Shown here one piece after another: positions 34,125 to 42,946 of a stretch of 64,000 nucleotides of DNA. This stretch comes from Acutalibacter sp. 1XD8-33 (GTDB lineage Bacteria > Bacillota > Clostridia > Oscillospirales > Acutalibacteraceae): assembly GCF_003612555.1 (NCBI RefSeq), contig NZ_RAZF01000004.1, positions 165,420 through 229,419 of the forward strand, read 5' to 3'. Numbering within the stretch: position 1 is the stretch's first letter; every line of letters begins with the position of its first letter. A program made the translations under genes and the position numbers. The notes beneath the pieces are model-generated. The model was not told the DNA's origin, searched no databases, and saw nothing but the letters and a program-made list of their open reading frames with translations.

Positions 34125-34415
34125 CAAGGTCAAGACCGTGGGACGCTGGTCTCGCCTGCCGGCTCGGTCGGTTCGCAGCTTGTCTGCCACTGGCAGACGC
34201 TCACCCCACACCCTGCCAGGGGCCTAGACGCCTGAGACTTGGCGAAGCCAAGTCTTGGACCGCGAATGTCACTCCTCACTTCGTTCGTCATGAACGTTTT
34301 CAATGTTTTGACGAGCTAACCGAACAACCGTAAAAGTTTTTGAGACTTACCGAAGGTAACGTCTTAAACTTCTTTTCAAAAAGTTTGTGGGGTTTGGGGT
34401 GAAACCCCAAGGTCT
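34125..34415. repeat. Dispersed mosaic palindromic repeat, copy D
   Basis: It fills the 309-bp gap between the AAA+ gene and the transporter. A 41-nt piece (34375-34415) is identical to 37362-37402 (copy E) in the same orientation, and TAAAAGTTTTTGA-type text also recurs. The palindrome AGACTTGGCGAAGCCAAGTCT occurs near 34237. The direct repeat ends at the first base of the AAA+ stop codon. Confidence 0.8.
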
Positions 34416-36427
34416 CAGGCAGGCGCGCCCTGAAAGTCCTCCGGCAGCAGAAGCTCCAGGTCCCGTTCCGCGTCCGGGGCCTTCATGTTCCGCCGGGAGC
34501 AGGCGATCACAGCGGCCTCCGCCTTGTTCCGGGCCATGCGGCCGTTGCCGTTCACCCGGGGGTCTCCCAGAAGCTGGGCCCGGCGGTACTCCTCCAGCAG
34601 AGGGGCCTCGCAGGCGGGGTCCAGCCGGTAGCCCATGCCCGCCACAATGCTTTTGGTAATCTCCAGAAGCTCCTCTGGGGTGTAGTCCGGGAACTCGATG
34701 ATATTGGGGAACCGGGACCGCAGGCCGGAGTTGGCCGAGAGAAACTCCTCCATCTCCCGGGAGTACCCCGCCAGAATCACCACCAGCTTGTCCCGGTGGT
34801 CCTCCATGCCCTTCACCAGGGCGTCGATGGCCTCCAGGCCAAAGCTGTCGTCCCGGCCCCGGTACAGGGAGTAGGCCTCGTCGATGAACAGCACGCCCCC
34901 CATGGCGGACTGGATGGCCTTTTGGGTCAGGGGCGCGGTGTGGCCCACGTACTGGCCCACCAGATCCGCCCGGCTCACCTCCACCAGCTGGCCCCCGGTG
35001 AGGGCCCCGATGGCCTTCAGATACCGGGATACGATCCGGGCCACGGTGGTCTTGCCGGTACCGGGGTTCCCCGTGAAGATCATGTGCATGGAGGGCAGCT
35101 CGGCCTTCAGTCCCCGCTGGCGGCGGAGCTGCTGGATCTTGAAATTGTCCTCCAGGGACAGGATGTGCTCCTTCACGCTGCCAAGGCCCACGATCCCCGC
35201 CAGCTCCTCCTTGATGGCCTGGAGCTCCCTCGCCTGGGCCTCCTCCTCCGGGGCACGCAGGGCGATGACGCCGGAGATGTTCTCCCCCTGGTAGGAGACG
35301 GTCAGCGCCCCGCCTTCCGCCCGCACCTGGGCTTTCAGCTGCGGGCGCAGGGATTTGCGTAGCTTTTCCTCGCTCATGGCCTTGTAGAGGGCCTGGGCCT
35401 TGCCCACGATGGCCGCCGCCCCCTCCTCCTTGGTATAGGCCCCGGCCAAGACCCGGACCGCCTCCTCCTCAAAGTCCAGCTGGAAGCCCAGCTGCTTCTC
35501 CCCCCGGCGGCACAGGTCCTCCAGGCGGTACCGGGCGATCTGTTCCAGGCTCTCCGGCGAGAAGTCCCCGGTGCGGAGCACGTCGTCCAGCCCGGCCACG
35601 AAATTGCCCCCGAAGGCCCCCGCCAGCCGGGAGGAATCCTCCCCGGCCAGGAGGAACAGGTATTTCCCACCGGCGGACAGCCGGGACACCGCGCCGGGGG
35701 CCAGGGCCGTGCCCACCTCCACCAGCAGTCCCTTCTGCTCCGCGTAGCGGCCCGGCAGGGGCACGCTGCCCGTGGTAAACAGCGCCGCCGCCATGGGCAG
35801 CACCGAGGGGTGGCACTTGGCATAGCCCTGGAAGAGGATGGACGAGGCCCCGCTTTTCAGGGCGGTGTACAGGTCCTGGGCGAAGAGCTTCTCCGAGCCC
35901 GGGGCGGCGTAGGCCGAAAGGTCGATCTCCGTGGTCTTGGGGCTTTTCAGCACCCCCTGCCTGCCCAAGGACTCGGTGACCGCCTTCACCGCGCTGCGCC
36001 GCCCGGTGCCCGGTTTCCCCAGAAGGGCCGCCCGACACAGGGGGGCTTCCACAGAGGCCCCCGCCACAAAAGGCCGCTTAAAGGCCAGGATCAGCCCGTT
36101 CACGAACTCCTCCTGGCCCAACACCTGCACCAGCACTTCTTGGCGGGCCTGCTGGAAAGCGGCGTCCAGGTCCTGGGCATTGCCGCCGTTGCTGGCGGTC
36201 TCCTGGGTGATCCCATCCCCTTGCAAGTGGCGCTGCAGGTCCGCCATGTCGGCCTGGGCCTCCCGAGTCATGCGCTCGATGCTCTCCTGCAAGGACTCCG
36301 CCAACCCCTGCTGAGCGTTCTGAACTGCTTCTACAGCCTCTTCCGCCTCCTTGGCGGCGGGGCTCTTCACGTTCAGCCTGCCGTCCCGGAACATGGAGTT
36401 CAGCAGGGAATCGATATCGTTTTTCAT
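34415..36427 (-). CDS. Tandem AAA+ ATPase (CbxX/CfqX, SpoVK-like)
   Basis: The 670-residue protein has a helical N-terminal part (about residues 1-100), a degenerate AAA module (ALLGKPGTGRRSAVKAV, where the usual Walker A Lys is replaced, so it is probably non-hydrolytic), a spacer and a complete C-terminal CbxX-type module. That module has MIFTGNPGTGKTTVARIV (Walker A), GVLFIDEAYSLYRG (Walker B), VILAGYSREMEEFL and LRSRFPNIIEFPDY (sensor/Arg finger). CbxX proteins remodel partners (SpoVK, Rubisco activase); no client is evident. Its ATG overlaps the aroD stop (ATGA), so it is cotranslated with the shikimate gene, an unusual pairing. Confidence 0.85.
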   Translation of the reverse strand: MKNDIDSLLNSMFRDGRLNVKSPAAKEAEEAVEAVQNAQQGLAESLQESIERMTREAQADMADLQRHLQGDGITQETASNGGNAQDLDAAFQQARQEVLVQVLGQEEFVNGLILAFKRPFVAGASVEAPLCRAALLGKPGTGRRSAVKAVTESLGRQGVLKSPKTTEIDLSAYAAPGSEKLFAQDLYTALKSGASSILFQGYAKCHPSVLPMAAALFTTGSVPLPGRYAEQKGLLVEVGTALAPGAVSRLSAGGKYLFLLAGEDSSRLAGAFGGNFVAGLDDVLRTGDFSPESLEQIARYRLEDLCRRGEKQLGFQLDFEEEAVRVLAGAYTKEEGAAAIVGKAQALYKAMSEEKLRKSLRPQLKAQVRAEGGALTVSYQGENISGVIALRAPEEEAQARELQAIKEELAGIVGLGSVKEHILSLEDNFKIQQLRRQRGLKAELPSMHMIFTGNPGTGKTTVARIVSRYLKAIGALTGGQLVEVSRADLVGQYVGHTAPLTQKAIQSAMGGVLFIDEAYSLYRGRDDSFGLEAIDALVKGMEDHRDKLVVILAGYSREMEEFLSANSGLRSRFPNIIEFPDYTPEELLEITKSIVAGMGYRLDPACEAPLLEEYRRAQLLGDPRVNGNGRMARNKAEAAVIACSRRNMKAPDAERDLELLLPEDFQGAPA

Positions 36428-37176
36428 AGGCGCTCTCCTTCCTCCTGTGGGGTGAATTCCTCCAGCAACTCCGAAAGCCGGGCGGCGGGGATCTGTCCCG
36501 GCGCGGAGGCGCTGGCCCCGGCCCCGAAGGTCATGCAGGAGCCGGTGAGGCCCCCGCTGACCCGGCTCAGACGCCCCAGCGCCCCCATACTCATGGTGAT
36601 GACGGGCCCCAGGGTTTCGCTGGTCTCCAGAGTTGCCTCCATCAAGGCCAGCACGTCTCCTGGGAAACGAGGCGTCACCGCCAGCTTGGGCAGGTCCGCG
36701 CCCAGGGACTTCATCTCCCGGAGAAGCTCCACCATGGGGGCCGCGTCCGGGGTTTTCTGAAAATCATGGTGGGAGACGATGACCCCCACGCCCTTCTCGT
36801 GGGCGGCCCGGATCAACCGGGAGACCGTCTCCCGGCCCCAGGAGAACTCAATGTCCAGGAGCTGGAAGCCCCCCTGACCCAGCAGGTCCAGCAATTGAGC
36901 CTCATATTTTTGAGGGGAGGGGTCTGCCGCGCCCCCCTGGCCCTTTGTGCGCAGGGTGGCCAGAAGGGGCAGGCGGGCTTTCTCCCTGAGAAGGGCCAGC
37001 CCGGAGGCCGGGTCGCCCTGGAAGCAGTCCAGCCGCCACTCGAAGAGGTCCGCAGGAAGGGCGGCGGCAGCGGCCAACTCCCTCTCAAGGCCGGGGAGGT
37101 CCCCGGCGGTGAGGGGAACGCAGATTTTGGGCAGGCCCGCCCCAAAGGCCAGACCCGCCAGATGAATGGTACGCAA
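36424..37176 (-). CDS. aroD: 3-Dehydroquinate dehydratase, type I
   Basis: AroD converts 3-dehydroquinate to 3-dehydroshikimate through a Schiff base. Class I motifs are present: ICVPLTAGD, DLFEWRLDCF (active-site Glu/Arg), FQLLDIEFSW, GVIVSHHDFQKTP (His, about residue 117) and LPKLAVTPRF with Schiff-base Lys. MSMGALGRLSR and SCMTFGAGASASAPGQ carry the Arg and loop. The length of 250 is normal. A TTG start (37176) is assumed because no better codon exists; the RBS is poor. The promoter at 37639-37667 with a long leader containing repeat E is the best candidate. No other shikimate genes are in the window. Confidence 0.88.
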   Translation of the reverse strand: MRTIHLAGLAFGAGLPKICVPLTAGDLPGLERELAAAAALPADLFEWRLDCFQGDPASGLALLREKARLPLLATLRTKGQGGAADPSPQKYEAQLLDLLGQGGFQLLDIEFSWGRETVSRLIRAAHEKGVGVIVSHHDFQKTPDAAPMVELLREMKSLGADLPKLAVTPRFPGDVLALMEATLETSETLGPVITMSMGALGRLSRVSGGLTGSCMTFGAGASASAPGQIPAARLSELLEEFTPQEEGERL

Positions 37177-37213
37177 ATGAATCGCCCCGATTTCTTTTGA
37201 GAATGAAGAAAAG

Positions 37214-37402
37214 ACCTTGGGGGCGCCGCCCCCAAATCCCTGCGGCCTTTGAAAAGGCCGGCGAAACTTTTACCCTGCTTCCTCACTTCGTTCGTCGCAG
37301 ACAATTAACGTATTTTTATCGAGCTAACTTAACAACCGTAAAAGTTTTTGATCAAACTTTCTTCAAAAAGTTTGTGGGGTTTGGGGTGAAACCCCAAGGT
37401 CT
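37214..37402. repeat. Dispersed mosaic palindromic repeat, copy E
   Basis: The leader of aroD is largely repeat. It shares the 41-nt piece with copy D (37362-37402) and GGCGCCGCCCCC-type hairpins near 37220. Together with copy D it brackets aroD and the AAA+ gene as direct repeats. The rest of the 620-bp gap to mazF (37403-37796) holds two more hairpins (AGTCCGGTGGACT and AGAAACCCACGTATGGGGTTTCT near 37440-37485) but no gene. Confidence 0.8.
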
Positions 37403-37638
37403 TAACACCTGAGAAAGCAACGCAGGAAGATAGGGAAACAGTCCGGTGGACTGTTTCCTGTAAGAAACCCACGTATGGGGTTTCTTATCCCGGCTGCGGA
37501 GCAGACGGGACAAAGCCCTTGGGCCCCGGAGAAAACCAGCGGCAGGCGCAGGGAATCAGCCAAAAGGCGCTCTGAGCCAGCTGGAATCTGGACGCGCTGC
37601 CGCGCGTACAGGCCCCCCCATAATATTCTCATCCTTAT

Positions 37639-37667
37639 AGTATACTTTGGGCGGGGGAAAAAGTCAA
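37639..37667 (-). promoter_or_regulatory. Promoter toward aroD
   Basis: On the minus strand TTGACT (37667-37662) and TATACT (37644-37639) are 17 bp apart, and the spacer starts TTTTCCCCCG, like the spacers at 8580 and 50965. The leader to aroD would be about 460 nt. Confidence 0.55.
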
Positions 37668-37796
37668 TGCGCCCGGCCGTCACCAATTCTTGTCCTTTCG
37701 AGTACTATGGGAGTGGAAGTTTTTTCTTTTCATGATTAAACTTCCCGGTTTTCGGCCAAACTAACAGCGAAAATCAAAACGGGAGAGTGAAAAGCC

Positions 37797-38147
37797 GTGA
37801 ACGTGCGAAGAGGAGACATCTATTACGCGGATTTGAGCCCCGTGGTGGGCTCTGAGCAGGGCGGCGTCAGGCCGGTACTCATCATACAGAACGACGTGGG
37901 GAACAAGTTCAGCCCCACGGTGATCGCCGCGGCCATCACCAGCCAGCGGGACAAAGCCAGCCTGCCCACCCACATCGAGGTGGACGCCCAGGGCAGCGGG
38001 CTCATCAAGGACTCCGTGGTGCTGCTGGAACAGGTCCGCACTCTGGATAAACACCGCCTGCGGGAAAAAATGGGCAAGCTGGACTCCGACTCCATGAGTA
38101 AGGTGAACCAAGCGCTGTCCATCAGCTTCGGGCTAGGGGCTACATAG
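37797..38147 (+). CDS. MazF/PemK-type endoribonuclease toxin without a neighbouring antitoxin
   Basis: The 116-residue protein matches the NdoA/MazF fold: [21 protein letters not shown] with the substrate-binding loop, [19 protein letters not shown] with the catalytic Arg, and [17 protein letters not shown] with the conserved Thr/Ser, then [20 protein letters not shown]. Such toxins cut single-stranded RNA at short sites. The start is GTG with GGGAGAG upstream. No antitoxin-like gene precedes it; the 390 bp before it are noncoding. Its last 8 bp overlap the convergent cca gene. It could be controlled by an antitoxin elsewhere. Confidence 0.88.
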   Translation: MNVRRGDIYYADLSPVVGSEQGGVRPVLIIQNDVGNKFSPTVIAAAITSQRDKASLPTHIEVDAQGSGLIKDSVVLLEQVRTLDKHRLREKMGKLDSDSMSKVNQALSISFGLGAT

Positions 38148-39495
38148 GGCGAGCCCCGTCCCCCAGCAATTCTCCGGCCCGGGCCAGAAGCCCGGGCTTT
38201 TCGTTTGCCAGTTCGCCAGAGAGCACCTCTTCCAACAGGGTCTTCAGGGATTTTCCCAGCGCCGGGCCAGGCCGGTATCCCAGATTCATCAGGTCCTGTC
38301 CATCGACCGCCAGGTCCTTCACCGCCAGGCAGCTTCCCCGGGCCAGGATGTCCTCTGCCAAGACCTCTGCCTGGTCCACCAGAGGCAGGCGTTTTGCCGC
38401 CACCCAGGCCGTCTGGGCAGAAATGTCCCCCCGAACCAGGGCCAGAAGTGCCCAAAAGTCCTCCTCTCCCAGAGCGCCCAGCAGTCGCTTCACCCGCTTT
38501 TCCCCCATGGGCAGAATCTCCCCGTGGCCCTCCACCAGCCGGACAACCGCCTCCAGCTCCCGCCGGGGGAACCGTAGCCGGGCCAGAAGCTCCCCGGCAA
38601 GCCGTGCCCCGACCTCTGCGTGGCCGTAAAAATGGGCCGTGCCCTGGCTATCAAATGTTTTGACGAGAGGCTTTCCACAATCGTGGAGGAGCGCCGCCCA
38701 CCGCAGAATGGGCTTCGCCGGGACTGCCTCTGTCGCGTGAAGCGTATGTTCCCAGCAATCATATTGATGGTAGGGATTCTCCTGGCCGCAGCCGGAAAGG
38801 GCCTCCAGCTCCGGCAGGGCGGCGAAGAGTACCAGGGCGTTTTCCTCCAACACGGGGTACATCCAGTCTCCGCACAGGAGCTTCGTCAACTCTTCCCGGA
38901 CCCGCTCCCCGGAGAGGGCGGCAATCAGCCCCCGGCAGTCCAGAGCCATCCGGCGGGTTTCCGGCTGGATCCCGAAGCCCAGCACGGCGGCGAAGCGCAG
39001 GCAGCGGAGGATTCTCAAAGCGTCCTCCTGAAACCGGGATTTCGGGTCCCCAACGCACCGCAGCATCCTCCGCTTCAGGTCCTCTTGCCCGCCAAAGGGA
39101 TCCTGCAATCCTCTGTCTGGATGGTAGGCCATGGCGTTCACGGTGAAGTCCCGGCGGGAGAGGTCCTCCCGGAGGCTCTGGGAAAACTGCACCTCCACCG
39201 GGCGGCGGAATCCGGCGTAGTCCCCGTCCACCCGGAAGGTGGTGGCCTCCACCAGTCCCCCTTCCGTGACGATGCCGATGGTGCCGTGGCGGCGGCCAGT
39301 CTCCACGGCGGGCCTGTTCGGGAAGCAGGCCAGAATCTCCTCCGGCCGGGCGTTGGTGGCCACGTCCCAGTCGGCGGGCTCCCGGCCCAGAAGGCTGTCC
39401 CGCACGCAGCCCCCCACGCACCAGGCCTCAAACCCTGCGGCCTCCAGGGTGATGATCACTTGGGCGGTGTGGGGCGAGATGGACAGAGTTTTCAT
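38140..39495 (-). CDS. cca: CCA tRNA nucleotidyltransferase with HD domain
   Basis: The enzyme adds or repairs the CCA end of tRNAs. The class II nucleotidyltransferase head has [20 protein letters not shown] (about residues 25-44, with the Asp pair) and [12 protein letters not shown], followed by [32 protein letters not shown] and the neck block [16 protein letters not shown]. An HD domain follows ([14 protein letters not shown], about residue 265; [16 protein letters not shown]). The length of 451 residues fits the HD-type of Firmicutes. GAAAGGAG precedes the ATG. It is convergent with the MazF gene and overlaps its end by 8 bp. Confidence 0.92.
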   Translation of the reverse strand: MKTLSISPHTAQVIITLEAAGFEAWCVGGCVRDSLLGREPADWDVATNARPEEILACFPNRPAVETGRRHGTIGIVTEGGLVEATTFRVDGDYAGFRRPVEVQFSQSLREDLSRRDFTVNAMAYHPDRGLQDPFGGQEDLKRRMLRCVGDPKSRFQEDALRILRCLRFAAVLGFGIQPETRRMALDCRGLIAALSGERVREELTKLLCGDWMYPVLEENALVLFAALPELEALSGCGQENPYHQYDCWEHTLHATEAVPAKPILRWAALLHDCGKPLVKTFDSQGTAHFYGHAEVGARLAGELLARLRFPRRELEAVVRLVEGHGEILPMGEKRVKRLLGALGEEDFWALLALVRGDISAQTAWVAAKRLPLVDQAEVLAEDILARGSCLAVKDLAVDGQDLMNLGYRPGPALGKSLKTLLEEVLSGELANEKPGLLARAGELLGDGARPM

Positions 39496-39663
39496 GGCGG
39501 CTCCTTTCTCTCGGCGGGGAAAATGAGTGTTCCTGGAAAAGCATACCCTAAAACACGGCGGAATGCAAGGGCTTTCCCGCCGCCTTCCCCCAAGGCATTG
39601 ACAGGCATTCCCAAAGATGCTAAGATATAGATGGATTCACATCATTTTTGAGGAGTGGTTAGT

Positions 39664-40158
39664 TTGGCATTGCTGGAAGAATGGAGAAATTATGCGGAGG
39701 AGCAACAGCGCGAAAAGGGCGCCAGGTTTTGGCAGGACTATTTTAAGCAGGAAACGGAATTTTATAAACAGATCCTTGCCAGCAAGCCCAGAAAAAGCAC
39801 GGTGCAGTCCTACGCCAAGAAATTCGGAGTCACGCCGGTGATCATGATGGGGTTTCTGGATGGCATTAACGACAGCCTGAAAAATCCCAACAGTCTGGAA
39901 GAGCTGGAGGCTGATTCCGAGGTAAGCCTGGCGTATGACAAGGAATTGCTCTATAAGAACATGGTAGAGGCTAAGGCAGAGTGGCTCTATAACCTGCCGG
40001 AGTGGGAGCCCCTGTTGACCCAGGAACGCCGCCAAGAGCTTTACCGGGAGCAGAAGAGCTCTAAAACCGTGGTAAAAGGCCCCAAAATTGGCCGAAACGA
40101 TCCCTGCCCCTGCGGCAGTGGCAAGAAATATAAAAAATGTTGCGGACGGGATCTCTAA
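39664..40158 (+). CDS. SEC-C-motif protein
   Basis: The 164-residue protein ends with a complete SEC-C zinc motif ([19 protein letters not shown]), also found at the end of SecA, where the Cys cluster binds zinc. The rest is helical and charged, without similarity that I recognise; the block [20 protein letters not shown] is typical of this small family. The TTG start is chosen because GAGGAG lies 9 bases upstream; a GTG 9 bases earlier is too near that site. The 230 bp after it hold no gene. Confidence 0.75.
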   Translation: MALLEEWRNYAEEQQREKGARFWQDYFKQETEFYKQILASKPRKSTVQSYAKKFGVTPVIMMGFLDGINDSLKNPNSLEELEADSEVSLAYDKELLYKNMVEAKAEWLYNLPEWEPLLTQERRQELYREQKSSKTVVKGPKIGRNDPCPCGSGKKYKKCCGRDL

Positions 40159-40388
40159 AAACACTCGAAAGGGAAAGACCGCTAAATCGAGCCATGCCAG
40201 CTTGCTGTTTCGCGAAAGCGGCGTGCCGCATTCAGTTTAGCACATTCCATAGACCTTTTGTTTCATCCGGTGCATAATAATTTTTTCGTCAAAGGCGAGT
40301 AAAATAAAGTTCCTACGGCGGCTTACTTTCCTGGAAAGCAGGCCGTCTATTATTATAGAAGAAAGGGTGCGGATAGGGTGGTGAGGAA

Positions 40389-40904
40389 GTGGAAAAATGG
40401 GTGCGCAAAGCGCAAAACGGCGACAAGGATGCTTTCGTGCGGCTGATGGAGGAGAACCAGTTGGCCATGTACCGCACAGCAAAAGCGATTCTCCATAATG
40501 AAAGCGATGTGGAGGACGCGGTCCAAGAAGCCGTGTGCCGAGCTTTCTATAAGATATGTACTATCAAGCAGCCCAAATACTTCAAGACCTGGCTGACCCG
40601 CGTGGTGATTAATTGCTGCTATGACCTGCTGCGCCAGCAGAAAGGACTGATCCCTCTGGAGCTTCTTCCCGAGGAAGGCCGTACCGAGGATATGGACTTG
40701 CCCCTGGACGTGCGCAGGACGCTGCAGTCCCTGGGAGAGAACGACCGGCTGGTCCTCACCCTTTTCTATTTGAACGATATGCCTGTCAAAGAGATCGCTA
40801 AGCTCCTTTCCATCACGGAGGGAGCGGCAAAAATGCGCCTTTCCCACGGACGAAAAAAGTTTCGGGAAACCTATGGAAGCAGAGAACAGGAGGTGGGACT
40901 GTAA
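40389..40904 (+). CDS. ECF-type RNA polymerase sigma factor
   Basis: The 171-residue protein has region 2 (YRTAKAILHNESDVEDAVQE, then AVCRAFYKI; DNA-melting and -10 reading) and region 4 (LTLFYLNDMPVKEIAKLLSI, then TEGAAKMRLSHGRKKFRE; HTH). Region 3 is absent, which is the ECF arrangement. The GTG start follows GAGGAA. The next gene begins within its stop codon (TAATG), so the pair is translated together, as expected for an ECF sigma with its membrane anti-sigma factor. No promoter of the self-regulated kind could be assigned. Confidence 0.88.
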   Translation: MEKWVRKAQNGDKDAFVRLMEENQLAMYRTAKAILHNESDVEDAVQEAVCRAFYKICTIKQPKYFKTWLTRVVINCCYDLLRQQKGLIPLELLPEEGRTEDMDLPLDVRRTLQSLGENDRLVLTLFYLNDMPVKEIAKLLSITEGAAKMRLSHGRKKFRETYGSREQEVGL

Positions 40905-42844
40905 TGGCGAAAGGGAAGCACAGCAGGGCTCGGAAAGAACCTCGTTTTTGTGGGTTCCGCCAGGAAAAAGCCTTTCGGGAACAGCTGGCCCGGGAATACA
41001 GTGTGGAAAAGGTTCCGGAGCATTTCCAACAGATGATGGAAAAAACGTACCGCCAGCTGCCCGACGAATTGCCCGCGCGCCATAGACCGGTGCTTCGGGC
41101 CTTCCGCAGCATGGCTACAGCGGCCGCCACATTGGCCCTTACCTTCGCGGCCCTTTTGGGCGTGAACACCACCTATCCCCAGCTCACCGAGGCTCTTCCA
41201 GGCCTGGGACCGGTATTCCAGGCGGTGAACGGCGGCAGGCAGGTCGCGCCCCAGCCCACGCCCCAGCCCGGCCTGCCCACGCCGGAGCCTACGCCTCAAC
41301 CGGTATTCCAGCCGGTTACTCTGGCTCCGGAGAAAGAGACCTTGGACGTCCTTGGGGATCTGACGGTTTCCGACGCCTGGTGCGACGGGAAAAACCTGTG
41401 CATGGAGCTGAGACTTTCTATGAACAGCGAGGTCAAGGACATGCTGGACAAAGATCTGGAGTCCTATACCCTGCGGTCTTTGTACTATTGGAGCGACGAC
41501 GACGGAGTGAACCATCTGGAAAATACCTCGGTCTGGCGGGTAAGCGCCGGAACGAACAATATAACCGCGATGGGAGTGGGGGAGGACGCGGACGCCCTCG
41601 TGTTCGCCCCGGCAGAGGCAAGCGGCTTTACCGCCCAATGGAGGATTCCCTTAAGCAAACTGGATACGGACGGGGAAGCGAAAATTCGGGTGGATATTTC
41701 CATACCAGACCTGGCGGTGGTAGGTGACTATGATGTAGAGTATGTCCCGGCCTATTGGAGCCCCGGTTATGAAGGGGAATTCGAGGTGTCTCTGGATACC
41801 GCCGGGCAGCGGATGATCTCCGCTCCCGCCATGGACAACGGCGCCACCCTTCAGGCGGTGGAATACGCTCCCAGCCAGGTAGACATTACGATGACTTTGC
41901 CCTATATTGGCCGGTATGGAGACCTGCTGGTCAATCTGGATCGGGATCCGGAGAGCTATCTGGGCCTGTACGCCACCCTGGAGAGCGAGAATGGAGAAGT
42001 AAAGTATCACCAGATCAGAGGATTGGACGAGCAGACGGACAGAGGGGCAGAGCCTACAGGAGGAATTGCCGTCCAATACCGGTTCATAAGCGACAATCCC
42101 CAGAAAGCCGTTCCAGGCATCCTGCGCCTGACGGTTCACGAAACCGGCCCAGTCGAAGGGCTGGGAGAGTCCGGCCGGGTGGTGGCGGAGTTTACTATCG
42201 ACCTGAACGCCGGCATGATCTATGCCAGCCAGAACTATCTGGCCAAGGGCCGGGAGAAGGTGGGGACCGCTACGCCCTGGGAGCGCTTCCAGTATGAAAG
42301 CCTGATGGAAGGCGGCTATCTGAGCTGTTATCAATTTGTGGAGCTGGATGGCTATGAGGACGAATTCGGCAGAAACAACCAGTGCACCATGTTCTATCTG
42401 GTCAGAGAGGGCGATCCGGAAGTGAACGCGGGCTGGCCGCTGGTGATCCGGGCATACCACGAGGAGGCGATTGCGCAGGAATTCACGATTGTCACCGGAG
42501 ATGAAGTGGAGGACGATACCACTTTCAGCTATTGGGAGCAACCCGACTACCTGCCCAGCACTGGAAAAACTTACACTCTGATGTGCTTTACCCTCAACTA
42601 TCAGGAGTGGAACTATAACGAGCAGGGTGAGCTCATGCAGTATGACCGGTTGGAACTGGTCGATGGGGAGACCGGGCTATCCTTGATTGAAGATATCGAA
42701 GCATCTTATAAAAGGAATGTTCAGACGATCCTGGGCTTGTCCATGGTGGGGAGCCCTCTTGAAACGGAGGCTGATTCGCAGTCCTCGCCGAATGTGGAAG
42801 GCAATGATGGCGGCGCGGCAGCGAGGTCGGCAGAGCCCTGGTAA
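40904..42844 (+). CDS. Putative membrane anti-sigma factor with large extracellular domain (DUF4179-like)
   Basis: The N-terminal 65 residues are cytoplasmic and basic, followed by one membrane helix (ATAAATLALTFAALLGVNTT, about residues 67-86). The remaining 560 residues lie outside: a Pro-rich linker with repeats of PQPTPQPG, then two or more beta-rich domains of unknown identity, ending in an acidic tail. This matches the design of anti-sigma factors that release an ECF sigma on an external signal. The neighbouring ECF gene overlaps it by 1 bp. The ligand is unknown, and the cytoplasmic segment lacks a recognisable zinc anti-sigma motif. Confidence 0.7.
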   Translation: MAKGKHSRARKEPRFCGFRQEKAFREQLAREYSVEKVPEHFQQMMEKTYRQLPDELPARHRPVLRAFRSMATAAATLALTFAALLGVNTTYPQLTEALPGLGPVFQAVNGGRQVAPQPTPQPGLPTPEPTPQPVFQPVTLAPEKETLDVLGDLTVSDAWCDGKNLCMELRLSMNSEVKDMLDKDLESYTLRSLYYWSDDDGVNHLENTSVWRVSAGTNNITAMGVGEDADALVFAPAEASGFTAQWRIPLSKLDTDGEAKIRVDISIPDLAVVGDYDVEYVPAYWSPGYEGEFEVSLDTAGQRMISAPAMDNGATLQAVEYAPSQVDITMTLPYIGRYGDLLVNLDRDPESYLGLYATLESENGEVKYHQIRGLDEQTDRGAEPTGGIAVQYRFISDNPQKAVPGILRLTVHETGPVEGLGESGRVVAEFTIDLNAGMIYASQNYLAKGREKVGTATPWERFQYESLMEGGYLSCYQFVELDGYEDEFGRNNQCTMFYLVREGDPEVNAGWPLVIRAYHEEAIAQEFTIVTGDEVEDDTTFSYWEQPDYLPSTGKTYTLMCFTLNYQEWNYNEQGELMQYDRLELVDGETGLSLIEDIEASYKRNVQTILGLSMVGSPLETEADSQSSPNVEGNDGGAAARSAEPW

Positions 42845-42946
42845 GGAAACTGTGCAGCAAAGGCGGGAGGCGAATGCTTAGACCAGGCGGCATAGCCGCC
42901 CCGCTTTAAAATCGGTATTTACCAATTTTAAAGTGTGTTTGCTTAA

